Below, one piece after another: positions 43,878-57,577 of a stretch of 64,000 bases of DNA. How positions within the stretch are numbered: position 1 is the first letter of the stretch; every line of letters begins with the position of its first letter. The DNA is from Andrena cerasifolii (Eukaryota; Arthropoda; Insecta; Hymenoptera; Andrenidae). The stretch is taken from NCBI RefSeq assembly GCF_050908995.1, contig NC_135120.1, forward strand, positions 20,473,433 through 20,537,432, in the 5' to 3' direction. The notes beneath the pieces are model-generated. The model had not been told where the DNA came from. It ran no database searches and saw nothing but the letters and a program-made list of their open reading frames with translations. The position numbers and the translations under genes were made by a program.

Positions 43878-46800
43878 AAACCTGGACTGTCATGTTTGTA
43901 ACGAAACACAAACAGTGCATGTATAATCGTCGAATCCCATTACTAATGCGGTATCATATTGCGTCGATATTAATCGCTATGAAATACGATAACGTAGGGT
44001 TCAGCGATGGGAAACGCGTTTAGTATTTGTCCCCTATCGACCTTCCGTGAGCCGTGTCTTTTTTTACGATTACAACCGGTCATTTACGCCGAATACGCGT
44101 CACGAACGTGTTTCCCCCAGTGGCGAGGTCGTGTATTACACAGGAAATTCATTACGAGAATCGTCCGTTGATCAGCGACGAATGGAATATGGGAGGCCAC
44201 TTTTCTCACGTTGCCGCTGCCTCGCTATCGATTCGGTGATTATGCCATAAATAATGCACCAACCCTTATCCGCATGTTTGGCATTAGACGAAACGAAGCG
44301 TGTTCAATGTTTCAGCAAGCAAATCGCGCCGTAACAAATACGCGCGTTATTTGCGAGCTCGCGCCGTGAATAATTAGTGGGAACTCGGTCCTGTAATAAC
44401 ACCGCGTGGATTAGTCGACGAAAATGAGAGGCACATTTACGTGTCTCGAATGTTAAAAATATAAAATAGCACCGATACGAACGTATTCTTGACTACGATG
44501 CGAATAACCACTGTTTGCAACGTCCAAACTTCGAAGCCACATCGGCTTTTTTCAATCCTTTTTCGCTTTAATATAAATTCCCATTTAAATCAAGCTGAAT
44601 TAGCCTTCGCTTCCAGTGAAACCGGTCAATATAAAGGGAAACTAGACGCAGAGGAGCGACCGCGTCATATCCAGCAGCCAAACACTCACTGCTCAGTATT
44701 CAGCGTCCAGTCAGTCGGTGGAATGAAGTTTTCAACAAAGAATATAATTACCCTTCCAATTGGCATGCGAAAAACACCCTGCACTCCCCAGTGTTCTTAT
44801 TCACTGTTCAATTAGAAACTGGACGTACGAAGTTGCCGATAACAGTCACCTGGTTACACGGGTTCGATCGTAGCAGTAGCGAATACGGCGCAGATGCGTG
44901 CAATTTCCGTTTGGATGACCAAGGCGGATCCTTTCCGGAAGGACGCGAGTTACGCGAACCCTGGCAAGGGCGCTCTGCCACGCTACAAATCCGCGCGCGG
45001 TGCAGATTTTATGACACACTACCGTTGATGCACCTTTGAACGTCAAGGGAGTTTAGATTCAGAACCGAGTTCCGTCCCCAATGGTGTCTGGAATCGATTC
45101 GAATACTCTAAGTCGCATTGGGCCGCGCGAGACGTCAATAAAACAAGGACCTCGCCGCATTTAAGTTCGTTTAATACAAACTTGGAAGCGCATTAAATAT
45201 GACTCTACGTCGCGAGTAGTAAAAACGTTTGCCAAGCGCGGAGATAGAAGACACGTTGTTTCTATAGCAAATTCAACGATACGATACTTCTGTGCTAGCC
45301 AAATATTTGTCGACGGAAGCTTCGTCCCTTTCCATGCCGACCGTCGAGGGAATTGCAACGAAATCTACTTCCCATCATAAATACCGGGTGACAGTGGACA
45401 GGAGTAAAAGAAATATAGCGGAAAAGGGGTTGAGCTCTGGCAGAATGAACTGTCTTACCGAAGCTGTTGCTGTGGAAACAATTACGCCATATCCGAAAGC
45501 AAACCTAACAGCTTTCACGTGACGAGAGGTATGAAGGGTTGCCACGCTATCGCCTTTCTCCTTACCGCGTGCAAGACTACCCGAAATTCCGTGGCGCTTC
45601 CCGCGCCGCGACCGCTATTGGGTAATTGTACCGGTGTAAATAGCAAGCGAAAGCAATCAATGGACAATTCAACGAATGGTGGCCGATGGCGCAGCGACAC
45701 ACGACGTCGCCACCGCAGCTATCTGTCCACCTACCAATTCCATCACGCTCAACCAACGACTCGTTGCCAGATAGTGCAGATACGCTGCGAGTATTTCATT
45801 CAGCGGTCGACTAGCCCTGCGCGGCCCTTCTGCGGACCCTCCCCCTCCATCCCGTACCCATCGCGCGAGCCCGCCTCGAATACCCCAGGTAATTGTACAC
45901 ATCCTGGTTACCGTCTGATCGGGCCCGTGGTGTAACTACACGGTTGCGCGTGCCTGTGCTATCAATGCGACATTACCACGGTTATCCGACACATGCACCT
46001 GCGCTCCGACCACCCCCTCCTTTGCCTGGCAACGTTGTTCCATTTTCTTTGTCGCGCGGTTATCCTGCCTCGCGTGTACGGTGTGTACACTCGCCTCTGC
46101 TTTCCTGCCGACGAGTTCTTCTCGAGACCGTCGCGTAATATCCCGTCACTGAGGGTGCATTTCACCAGTCGCGTGATCGATCACCGCGATTCAGAGGAAC
46201 ACGGGCTGCAGCGAGGGTTAAGCTGCTCGCATCTGTTCCCCACCTTCGGTTTCTGGAACGTTTAACGGGGTGACGTTGCTCGCCCCCTGCGTGCCAATTG
46301 TATTAAATGCATTCAATGTGGATTTTGATCGGTTCAGTTTGGTACTGTGCGTGTCATTGGTGGTACCGTCGGCCGATGACTACGCCGCAAGGGATTAATT
46401 TTCGATATCAAGAGCGAATGAAATCGCTATTAACCATTCATCCCGGCCGGGGTGTGTGTTTGCGTGAAGCGCTGCAGCAAGTGGCGGTACTCGATGGACT
46501 AACAGCTTCATCATGTCAATGCTTTATTTTGTGAATACAGTCGCACGCCACCTACTTGTTCTCATTGTCAGTCGAGTGTCTATCGTTTGGTTCGTGCTAA
46601 TTTCCCTGTTTGGAGCTCGTGTTGCTATTAGCGGAACCCTTTACTCTCCTCTTTCGCTCTACTTTCTCGATAGGTTGATATCTTCCTGTTGCGCCTTCTA
46701 CCTTCCCTACCCTCATCAGCAATTCATTTTTCCTTTATTTTCGTAGTGGAACCTTAACCCTTTTACTTGGAGCTCACCTGTCCCTTCTCTCTTGCTGCAT

Positions 46801-47908
46801 TTTCTTTGCTGATTTATATTCCTTTCTTTAGCACTATCTTTTCTTCTCCGCAGCTTCGGCTCTCCTTCTCTGTTCTATTTTCTAGCTAGGAAGTCCTATC
46901 CCTTCGCAGCTGCCCTTTTTCTCTATTTACCACTACTTTTCCCATATTTTTCTCTTCCCTTGCTCACCCCCTGCGCTCGCGACCCCGTATCCCTTTCCAT
47001 GTCACAGCCTTTCTTTCTCTCTTTGCTGCCACCGGATTTAAGCATTCTTATCTCGTATTCCAACGCGACCCCTTCCCCCCGGCTGCGCAGACATCAAGCC
47101 TGCCCACCCCCGTCGAATCGTAAAGTCACGTCAGCGCGACGCGGGCCACACTTTATTTAAATACCCGGACGGATTGGTGGGATCGTAATCACGAGCAGAC
47201 GTCTGCACTGTAACTTTTCTCGGCGGAATGAAACCTTCGCTACCGAGCTGACAGGAGTTTCCTTCTCCCCTGCTTGTTTATTCCACGCTTCGAGCTGCTT
47301 CGATCTCTCTACAGACAGTTCGAGGCTGTCGCGAAATACCGCGCCGATGGAGACTTCGCTGGAACTCCAGAAAACATTGGAGATCGTAGCTAAGAAACCG
47401 CAAAAAGTGGTAAAAATTTATTATTCGTAAGAATTGGATGACTACGAAATCGATGGATAGGTTTCCATCGAGAAACGCAAATACCTACAAGTTTGCTGCA
47501 GCTTGTCTCGATTTTCCGACTTCTCTCCCCCGTTCGCCAGCAATTCAACTTTCACCCCCGCTTTTTTTTCCTCGCGGTAAACTACTTAGTTCCGAATTTC
47601 CCGCGGAAACCCCATCGGCGCGTGTCAGATTCACCTCCTTTTAAAATCCCGACGCGGCGAGGGAATCCAGAAAATTCCCCCGAACCCCCAACAAGAACTG
47701 CAAGAAATTTAATTACTGGTCGGCACGGGCGGTCGACCACATATTTATAAACTATAAAAGTAGTTAAACGCCTGGCGAGCAGAACTTGCGCCGGCCGATG
47801 GAAAAGTTCGTGTTTCAGTTGCACGGCGAAGAAGTTGGCCAGTTCGTTTCCCACGCCGTTGAAACCAGACGCGAAAGAAATCACGAGCGCTCTGAAAGTA
47901 TCCCGTTG
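43878..47908. other. Non-coding DNA, partly CpG-rich and pyrimidine-rich
   Basis: A CpG-rich block spans about 45540-46140 with overlapping open frames on both strands (up to 138 codons), none with motifs. From about 46640 to 47060 the plus strand is strongly pyrimidine-rich, like 30740-31090. No gene is supportable. Confidence 0.4.
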
Positions 47909-47948
47909 GCCGTGATCAATAGCGTCGCGGATAAGATCTCATTTAAAT
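47909..47948 (+). repeat. Short dispersed duplication, copy 1
   Basis: About 40 bp, ending GGATAAGATCTCATTTAAAT, recur at 48505-48544 with minor indels (see copy 2). Directly after it, GGGTGTTCC and GGAACACCC (47950-47958 and 47966-47974) form a perfect 9-bp hairpin with a 7-nt loop, which copy 2 lacks. Confidence 0.7.
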
Positions 47949-48504
47949 CGGGTGTTCCCTTCTCTGGAACACCCTCGGTCCCGATCTCGAGTCGCCCTTG
48001 ACTTCGGTCGCCGTCGTCCAGAGCTTCCTCCGCAACGACTTCGTGCCCTCGTTACCTTGATGATAGCAATTTTCGAGTGTCTCTAATGGGATTGCACCCC
48101 TGAAAATCACTGCTTAAATCTCGTGGATAGAAGGTCGACGATTTTTCTTCATACACCATCGTTCATCACCGCCTATTTATTCGCGACATCTGAACCAATT
48201 ACGCTGAAATGCGACGCTTATCCAAGCCTGCGATTGAAGTGTACGCCTTAGTCCCTGGCGTGATAAAAAACTTTCCGCGTGGCATCAATTTACAACGAAG
48301 CTCGAGGAAACACAGGAAAGGCTCGCGCTCGAGTAACCGTAAGAGACCTATGCCCTCTGTAAGATATGAAAGCAGGGAAGACGCAGGAGGGCCATTCCTG
48401 CAGAGAAGTTCCTGGGTTGTTGTTTCTCCGAGAAAGTTTCATCCCTTGGTTCGTGGGGGAATGCAAACGAAACGGTAAGTGTTTCGATGCTTCCCACTGC
48501 ACGC

Positions 48505-48544
48505 GGCTGATCGATAATGTCGCGGGATAAGATCTCATTTAAAT
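48505..48544 (+). repeat. Short dispersed duplication, copy 2
   Basis: It matches 47909-47948: TGATCGATAATGTCGCGG here against TGATCAATAGCGTCGCGG there, then an identical GGATAAGATCTCATTTAAAT. The copies are about 600 bp apart in the same orientation. I see no transposon ends, so this may be a local duplication or a paired binding element. Confidence 0.7.
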
Positions 48545-50777
48545 TAAGATCCCAACCCCTCTTTAAACCCTTGTCCTCCCTTCATCCAACCCCTCCTGGA
48601 GTCGTCCGTGGCCCGAGGACACGGAAAAGCAGGACTTCCACTCGCGACGCGGAACACTGTTTGCAGGAATGGCCTTATCAGATCTGCGCTGCTTAATACT
48701 CTATTACCGGGACAAAAGCAACGCGAAACGGCCGGTGAGCTTTAACGAAGTCGACGCTTTCACCGGGCTCCTTTAAAGTTAACTTAGAGCTGCTAGCGTG
48801 CCGCGAGCGCAGTTAACTGACAATGGCGAGTGGCTGGTAACTGGCCTGGATGTAATTGCGAGAAAATATCTTCGGGGTGGTTGCATTTTCATGGGTACGA
48901 GGGAGATACGTGTCCTGATGGCTGGTTTCATTGTCGATTGAACTAACGGTGTCGAAAGTGTCGATGGACACTCTGGAAATGTTCTCTTTCGGAACGAAAG
49001 AAGGGGATGAAGAGGAAATAAAGGGAGGGAGCGGAGAACAAAAGTGAAGGACTGAGGGGGAAAGACAAAGGAGATTTGTTAATTAGAATCATCAATTTGC
49101 CGACTGTTATTCACTAACAAGGTATACCTACTGCGGAGGTGTTGAAACCCGGGAATAGAGTGTCACGCTTCACACTTCTCTGCTGAAGCACTCTTTGGAA
49201 CGTGAAATCCTGTACCTACCTATGTACTTGGCAGCGTGTGATTCAACGTTTGTGATGCGCGAGTGTGCTCGAAACTTCAAGCTCGTCACTTCAGATCCCC
49301 CGAAGCCTTCGAAAATCGATCCGGCGATCCGGAACGCTCCGCCGATCGAATTCATTTTGTAATGCAACGAGCCCCGACTCCAATTTCGTCGAGTGATCGC
49401 GATTAAACGCGATCATTTTTCAGCGGATGTAATCTACATTTCCCTGGAGGCCGAGCAGTTAGATCATTTTCCACTAATACACGAGCCATTTGTTCCCCGG
49501 CCCGAAGGGAACCGATGAAGGCCGTTTCTCAAGCAACGCAGTCGCTTCCGACGGATCCTTTTAAGGCGCAATCTTTTGCGCAAATGGGGCAAAATTGAAA
49601 CGCTCGGGATAAATGGAGCATCGGGTCGCGACGTCTGATGTATCATCATCGTCGACGCGGCACGCAGACAGGAACACTGTATGGGACAAACAACACAATC
49701 CCATCTCTTCGTGCTAGCACACAGTGCTCTCCTAACGGTTCAAAGGGAAAGTCTAATTGATACTGTAAAACGTTGAAATCGAAAGAGACTTCCTGTAAAG
49801 TTATTTAGCAGGAATATCCATTCTCAGAATTCACCACAAAACCTCTCGAAAGTGGTCTTAGATATCCCCCTCTTCTTCCAGGTGAAACTTGGAAATTCCC
49901 ACCAGCAGTTTCTCTTATCTCCAGCGCGCCCATATAAAGCATAAAACACCAAGAATCCCATCGATATCTACCTTGTGCTGACCGAAGCGCGGCTCCCGAC
50001 GATAGTCGCGAACTTCGCCCGGAGTCGTGTTTAAACGTATTAGGCGCCGGGTAGCGAGGTTACAATGGGCTTCTGGTGAGCCAGCTTCTAACGGTAAATA
50101 TTATCCCGGACGCGGAGAATCGGCTATCCCGTATCTGTCTTGCAAATACAGCCCGCTTTCCAGGCGCTGAGAAATTGTCTTACCCGTTTCAGATGAACGA
50201 ATTAAGGATATCGATGCAGCTCGCTGTGTCCCGAAGCTGTGTACCGCAGCTCTAACGGCCGTCTATGTGTTTAAGAGAGGTCCTGCCACGATCCGACGTA
50301 CTATCGATAACAGTCCAAGGGGCTTTTGCCAGGGTATAGAAGTTTGCATGGCACGCTCCGCGGGCCACGATGAAATAGGAGTCCCTGGTACCTTTTCGAC
50401 TTTCCTCGGGGCGTAGCCTCTGCCCCAGTATATCTGGCGGAACTGCATCAAGAACTTCTCAGCGGGGGAAACGAGCCGATATCCTTTCGTCCTCTTCACC
50501 CTGTTCACCCTCGGCCTCTCGACGTCCGCTGCCACCCCTTCGCAGACTCTCCCCGCGAAGATTCGGACGACCGACCACGAGGGACTTGGCCAGCCACCGA
50601 TAAAGAGAAAGGACTTCCTCATCGCCAATGTTCTGACTTTTCCTCTCCTCCCTCTTCTGGCGGCCGTGGATTCTCTAGTGAATTTCAATGCACCGACGAT
50701 GTGGAGATGCCTGCGTGATGGTATATGGGGTGTCTCGTGGCTGGTGGGGTAGGAAGATTTTATTTGGCGATTTTCTC
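48545..50777. other. Non-coding DNA
   Basis: No supportable gene. A minus-strand frame of 141 codons (50263-50688) starts at an ATG and is fairly well formed. I recognise no domain in it and see no splice partner. Confidence 0.4.
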
Positions 50778-50780
50778 TGA

Positions 50781-51439
50781 CAAGGAGAGTATTTTAGGTG
50801 TCCGCCTTGGATCATTTTGATTTTTGGATATGTTATAGAGGACCGAAAAATAAGAAACACGTGTTTTTTTATTTTTCCCTGTTTTCATATTTGCAGGGTG
50901 AAAATTGCGTTCAAGGTTAGGGTTGAAAAATCATTTTTGTGGAACATCTCGAGAACTAGTAGAGATAGGGGAATAGTGTCAATGGACGAATTTTGTGTCT
51001 TTGAATGCGAAATATGACTGACTCACCAGATTTTCAAACAGTCCATTTGTTTAAATAATACATAAAAATTGTTATTTTTTGTTAATAATTCTTGTAAAGC
51101 TTCATCTATTTTCATGGAAATTTATTTTCTTATACTTCACAGCCGAACCGAAAATACGGATAAATCAGAATTTGTATTTCCTACAAATTAACAAATATAA
51201 TTATTATTGAAGTTTACTTATAGTAAGGTGTCCTTCTACAGGGAAATGTAGTTCTTAAGTTATCTAGAAATAAAATTCTAGAAATAAGATTTTTCAACCC
51301 TAACTTTGAACGCAGTTTTCACCCCCCAAATATGAAAACGGGGAAAAATAAAAAAACACGTATTTCTTACTTTTCGGTCCTCTATAACATATCCAAAAAT
51401 CAAAATGCTCGGAGGCGGACACCTACAATACTCTCCTTG
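50781..51439. mobile_element. Harbinger-like MITE with TGA duplication
   Basis: The ends CAAGGAGAGTATTTTAGGTG and the complement TACAATACTCTCCTTG are inverted. They are flanked by an exact 3-bp direct repeat TGA (50778-50780 and 51440-51442). The arms (about 50781-50936 and 51289-51439) pair through TGTCCGCC, GGATATGTTATAGAGGACCG, AACACGTGTTTTTTTAT/CACGTATTTC and AACCTTAGGG-type blocks ending TTGAAAAATC. A loop of about 350 bp, AT-rich and non-coding, separates them. The ends and arm content match the 31710-32212 element, so both are one family with different loops. Confidence 0.8.
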
Positions 51440-51442
51440 TGA

Positions 51443-54360
51443 GTAGGTGAAGGGAATTTGTAGAATACATTTTTTTTTTTGTAGGAGACATTGTTTGAAG
51501 GAATTGATTAATATTATTAATTCTATGGGGGGTCTGGAGTGTTTCTTTTTCAATACTTCCTTGTCTACTTTGGATAGTCCAATGTTTTACGCTATGATTT
51601 TGCCGACACCATGTGTAAATAGTACTTAGCCAGCGTGTCAATTAAACCGACGAACGTGTTTACGCTTAATGCCAGTTGAAAACCACACGCGTGCATGACT
51701 ATCCTGCGAACATATTCCATTTTCGAAATGGTTATAATGCATGCCGAAAATAGCGCAGCTCTGCAGGGCGGTAGCAAGTCGAATGCTCATTAACCCAGAA
51801 ACGCCCTAATAAATTCACCAGGGTTTCCATTTAACTCGTTGATGACGCTTCCTGTTGGCCGAGCGATAAAAACGATTTTGATTAACTTCGACCCGCTGAA
51901 CAATTTAACGGTTCATATTAACGGCAGTATATTTTAATGAGGAGCACTGAAATATGTATCACTGGAAACAAAATTCTCATTTCGGCTACTCGCGCAGAGA
52001 ATAGTAGTTACCACCGAACGAGCTGAATGAACGAAGACACGCGGCAATTAAATTATCTATTATCAAACTCATCTAGCTATCCATTTCCTGTAAGTAATTA
52101 ATTATAGGAAACGAATGCACAAGCAGTGATCTAAAATTCTCAAAATGTTCGGTACATTGCCACGATAATATTCATTGTATTTCGCAACAAAGTATGGATA
52201 CTTACACAGAATTATTATGCTTCATGTCTCGTTCTCGAGATCACAATGCAGGATGGTCAGAGATGTCGAAAGTCTTCAATAGGTTTTATAATAGACCAAT
52301 AATTAGTAATAAGGCGTCGTTTGCGAAGGCAATATTAAATAATTAGTTCCTATTTGTTAATGGAGAGTGTTTATAATTTGTACCGCTAATGTACGCAGGT
52401 GTCGCCACAATCTTCAGCCTTAAAATTTCAAACACGCGCGCCGTGAACTTCCCATCGGTCCCGCGGCGCCACCCGATTTTCATACGTTTAAAGTATTATC
52501 ACAGGGTGGGGAAACAAAGAGAAATTCTTTCTGACTTTTACTACTACACCTTTTATTATCTCTTTAATTATGGGAGGGTCGTGATCTTCTCGAACGAGAC
52601 AACCTACATAACTGCGGCGAGCTCGTTCGATCTCCCAATCAATTTCACAGCAAACGAAGATGAAAATTAGACTAGAATTAGAAAACCATCTCTAGTTTGG
52701 CGCATCTCCGTCAAGATTATTTTCTGAAACTATATTCTTCGCCCTTCCTTCCTTTTCAACGTATACATTGCAGAAAAGATGGATATACAGGAAGGAAATA
52801 AGTAAAGAATAGCGCAAAGGCGAAGTTCAGACGCAGGACTGTTCTGCAACCTGACCTTACATAAGCAACCCTTTGGATCGCCTTGCACGCAAGTAAATTC
52901 TTGCTCCGCGGAAGAAACAGGGGATGAAAGTCGTTTGAGGGGGTAGCTGAAAGATACAGTTTGAAAAAGACTCTCGGCCGTCCACGTTTCTCGCGGTGGA
53001 ATTTTCTGTTGCTCCCAGGCAGAGATGCCCGCCCGTCTAAGCACACGATACTCTTGTTCTTCATTGAAAGGCGGCATTAACCGGGATAGAACAAAACTAC
53101 GCGCGCGAGCACGGCCAAAGGAACGTTGCTGCCACGATTGCGTAGCAACAAGCATCGTTTCCACCCTCCACCTTTCCTCCCGCTCCGTGTAGCCAAAGTG
53201 GTTAAGCTGTCAAGAATGCAGCACACCGCCGACCATCGTGGCCATAAAGCTTTGGCTTAATGCCGGCCCGCAGTTCTCGCGTTTCGCAACTGCGCAACGG
53301 AAGGAAACTGAAAAGAAACGAGCGGACCGATGCACCCGCTCGTACGTATGAATAAACAAGGACTAATCTTTATTCCGCGCGCACCGTAACGCGAATTATC
53401 CACCGTCTCCCCCGCGGGGAGCACTGTCTTCCGCGAATCCCCGCAGCGTTTCGTTAGGCGCCGCGGGAAATTACGATGGAACGCTGCCGCAGCCCATTCC
53501 TCAACGAACACACGCAGGCGGCGGTGGTAATTTGTGGCGGAGCAGCGACCGAAATTTTCTATTAACTGTCAGGCCGGTGAAATCAGTGAAAATGGCAGAT
53601 TCGTGTTTACCTGTCCCACTCTGTCACCGCGAGTGGATACAGGTTGATGCATTTTCACGATACACCGTTGCACTTATGATGAATTGCGCTAGTCGACGCG
53701 GACAAAAATCTATCGTGACAGAGTAGTTGCAGGGGTTTTAACGTATTTTAACAGCGGGGGACAAAATGAGATTGATTTGTCCGTGCTTCGAACGCCCGTC
53801 GCTTGAATGTCGATTGCGCGGACGTTGGATTCTGCGAGCGGCAGTGGTTCCTTATGAATCGCCATGAAGTCGAGGGTTTTCGTAAATCACCAGCCCCAGC
53901 GACATTGCTCTGTTCGTTATGGGTTATAATCGTGCCGATGTCGCGATGGATTACCGTTATCGTACGGGGCTGCGGTTCACCCTGCTGGTCCACGATTTAC
54001 GGCTTTATCTACCATACATATGTATATATTATTCACTCCGTGCATTTAATGTCCCCGAATCGTCCGCCCCGCCGGTAGAGTTTACTTATTAATCGATTTA
54101 ACGTGTCCTCGTTTGGAAAGGAGCGAATTTATTGCAACCACAGTCGCGGTATGTAATGGCGTCTGAAACTGGTCGTTCCACTGGGGTTGTAGAGGCTTTT
54201 TGAGCAAGAGTAATACCTAGGACATGGGAAGCTTTAGGTAGTTGAGTTCGATCGATGAATCAAACTAGGTTACGCAGGGTATATTTCAGAAGGCGAATGG
54301 GTTTGGATCAAGTTTTCTTTATCGATATTCACAGGCACAGTTAGGGTTGCCACCTATACT
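51443..54360. other. Non-coding DNA
   Basis: No supportable gene. Minus-strand frames at 52730-53164 and 52756-53064 overlap in different phases without motifs. Confidence 0.4.
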
Positions 54361-57300
54361 TTTAAGGGGTCATGCTCAATGAGGAGGCCGAAAAAAGGGT
54401 GGTCTTTGGAAATTTTTAACTCAAAAGCTATAACACATTTCTCAAAAAATCTAATTTCCTTTTAAGGATTGCATCTAGTACCGTGCATCGTATTTTTTTT
54501 ATTTAAATATATTTATCAATAACTAAGTTATGGTCCATCACTCGAAAGTTCTCTAAAAATAAAGGCTTCTGCGGTGACCACTGCTGCTCGAAAGTCGATC
54601 ATCTAAAATAAAAAATTCAAAAGAATTTACTTATTATATTGTATTGTCTAGTATTATTTCTCCCCTACTTTTCTTTATACTCCACTAAAGGCAAATTTTC
54701 GCTATTTTCCTGTAAAAAAAGGTAGCAAGTCTAGGCTCCGTACCCTACGTAAAATGGCGATATATTATTCCCAAAATCTCTATCTGGTAGAGCGCATTCG
54801 AAGTACGTATTGCCAACCAAAATACTGGTGTACAAAAAGCGAGAAGCTACATGCATTGGTCGTGTGAACCTACTGTTGAGTAGCAACAGGCACGGTACAT
54901 AGAGAGGTTTATTCGAACGGTGCTGCCACGCGGTCCCTTCTGTTCGCGAATCGATTTTTGGCGGACGCTAATATCGACCAGCGGGCGCGGGGCAGGGGCG
55001 AAAAATTTAATTTCACACCGCCAGCGAAACGTTCCCGACGAAAAAGAGAATATCTCGGGCGGAGGACGGGGAGGGGGAGAGAAAAAAGGGTGTCGGAGCA
55101 GTTTTGGAGAATATCGGAAAGAATTCCTGCCGTTTCGGGAGCGAGGGGTATCCCGGGGCACGGTGCTTTCGAATTCATTTGCCGCTTAAAATTGCGCGGG
55201 AAATCTGCGCGCTAGCCCGCTTTCCAGATTGGAAACCCATTCGGCGCGAGAGTGTGCGATAATTCGACTTCTCCATTACCTACCAGCGTCCCGTCCGTGT
55301 ACTTTTCAATTCGGCGCACGCCCTCGCCAGAACCGGAAACGGGGCTGAAGGGAAAAAGGGATCTCGTGCACACGCATACGCGTCCTTTTTGCCCATAGCC
55401 ACCTACACGTACAGAACCGTCTCAGTTTCCTATGCTCAGCTTAGAACATCTGTGCATCGATATAACGCTCGGATAAACGCTGTTTACCCTTTGTTTTTAA
55501 TGAATTTGGTAAATTCCAACGATTCTACTCTACAAGCTAAGCTCGACGTACAACCAATTGACTCTCCATTATCGACTGCATTTTGGCTTCATAATTTCCC
55601 AAACAGCTCGGCGCAGATAAGAATGACACGGTGTGTTCGATATGCCACCGAACTCGTAGCGACAGTTTCGACGTCGGTGACTTGGTGGAAAAGTCTCATC
55701 GAGGGGATCGCCTCGATAGAGACGCCCGGGTGGAGGGACGAGCGGATTAACGGGAAGAAAATCGATGGGACGCTGAGTTATCGGGCCTGAGTAGCGTGAG
55801 AGGGAACGGTGGAAAAAGTGGAAGCGGCGAGAAGGAAGCGCAGGAGGCACGGAAGCTTGGAAGGATTGGAAGTGAGGTGTAACATCGAAGGGGGCCCGGA
55901 GAAGTTGGATCCTAGGCAGCCAGATCGGGGTTGGAAAAGTGTTTAGAGTCGCGGGTTATGCTCGACTGCACCGGCAAATGAGATCGAGTGAAAACTCCTC
56001 CGCGAGTCGTTCGAGCCGATCCATCCAGCTGGAATGTATCACTTGGGTGTAGACGCGCGTGATTAATGGCCTTCTCATGGAAAAGAATCTCGTTTACGTC
56101 GGAGGAAAGTACGGCGGAGCCGGCCGGCTACCAGCTAACAATTGATTCGACCTATTGGAATGTGTTTTCCTCCGCGGCTGGATGGCTCCCGTCAGGAAAC
56201 GCTCCAACTTCTTGCAGAGGGAAGCAGAATCTGGAGGACACCGACGTAGTATCGCGGTATATTCTCGGCTGTTGGGGCAGCGGCAATATCGGGTCCCGGG
56301 GAGAGGGACGTTAAGTGCACTCGGCTTCTGCAAATCAGTGTGGATCAAAGTATCCTTAGTCCGTAATGATTCACCGGAGTGCGGAGTCACCTAGGTCTGT
56401 TCAAACGCGTTGCACTGCAGAGTTGGACGATCCCCACCGATGTTGAGTGATACAAGTGATTTTGGTTATTACTCTTCAAGGTATTCCGGGCGAAATAGTG
56501 CATACGTTGATGTACTTAAAAGAGAGTGATTAAGAACGGTCGCCTCGACGACACCCTTCGATTTTTACCTTCGACGTCACACTGTATCTTTAATAATTCC
56601 GGCGCTATTCGAGTTGATTGATTAAAATAGAGCGACCCTGTACGCGAAGGGAGTGCTCGGGTCAAAATGAACTTCCAGCGAGCGCTCCCTGCCTGCCATC
56701 ATACATTAAAACATTCACGAAATACCTTCCGTTGCAATATTAATCCTCCAATTTCGTAGAAGAGCGGCCAGCTCGTGGCGAAGTACGCAACCCAATTATC
56801 AGCGTAGAGGCACGCCAAAAAGCTTTCGCCCTGTCGTTGATCAAATGAAAGTTTCAGGGGCAAGAACGCGCGCGGCTGATAAAGAGGCGAACGCTCGACA
56901 GGGAAGGACTCTCGCGAGATGCGCTCGCGGCGAAGGGATGGCGGAGTTAAGGGTGGAAAATAAGTCGAAACGGAGGGTGCATCCGTACACGCGAGGAACA
57001 GGGTTGAAACGGCGAAGGGATCAAAGTATTGGTGGACATGATAGAGGAGCATGTCCCGGGAGCAGCGCAGCAGCCGAGGCCAGCTCGTCGCTCACTCAAC
57101 GGACGAAGATGAATGGCATCAGCTTGAATCCTGACACAACCCATCCACCTCCGACTTACCGGCCTGCAGTGGCCATCTTCTTCTTCTGCTACCTCCGCTT
57201 CCATCCCTCGTTACGATCACCTTCACCGGGCAATTCTCACCTCCATTTTTGCGAGCATTATCGCGCGTCCATCGATGAATTAAGACGGAACGTTGCACCG

Positions 57301-57577
57301 ACATTGGCGTGCGCTGACTGTAATTTTATTTTATAGGCTTGCAAATAGAGGTGTGGTAATACCTTTCGCTAGCAATCGTGTCCCTTTTGTTGGCCACCTC
57401 TTCCTATCTTTATCTTTCAAGTGAAAAATAAATAAATCCGTACAAGAGTAGGTACAGTATAAATCTACCTGCATCATCTGAAAGTTTGCGAGGCAATTTA
57501 TCAAAAGTAATGAGAAGAATATAATAAAGAAATTGATTAATGGGCGCGTAAGATAATCGGCAGTAAGCACTGATAGA
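54361..57577. other. Non-coding DNA with a possible TTAA-element left end
   Basis: TTAAGGGGTCATGC at 54362 resembles a TTAA-type left end and is followed by AAAAGCTATAACAC, a word type seen in that family. I found no matching right end. A GC-rich block at about 54900-55220 is open on both strands. The 163-codon plus frame at 56845-57336 lacks motifs. No gene is supportable. Confidence 0.4.

Noticed and set aside
54345..54840. hAT-like GGGTTGCCA word plus TTAAGGGG left end as a complete element
   Set aside because: No inverted right end or target duplication was found for either reading.
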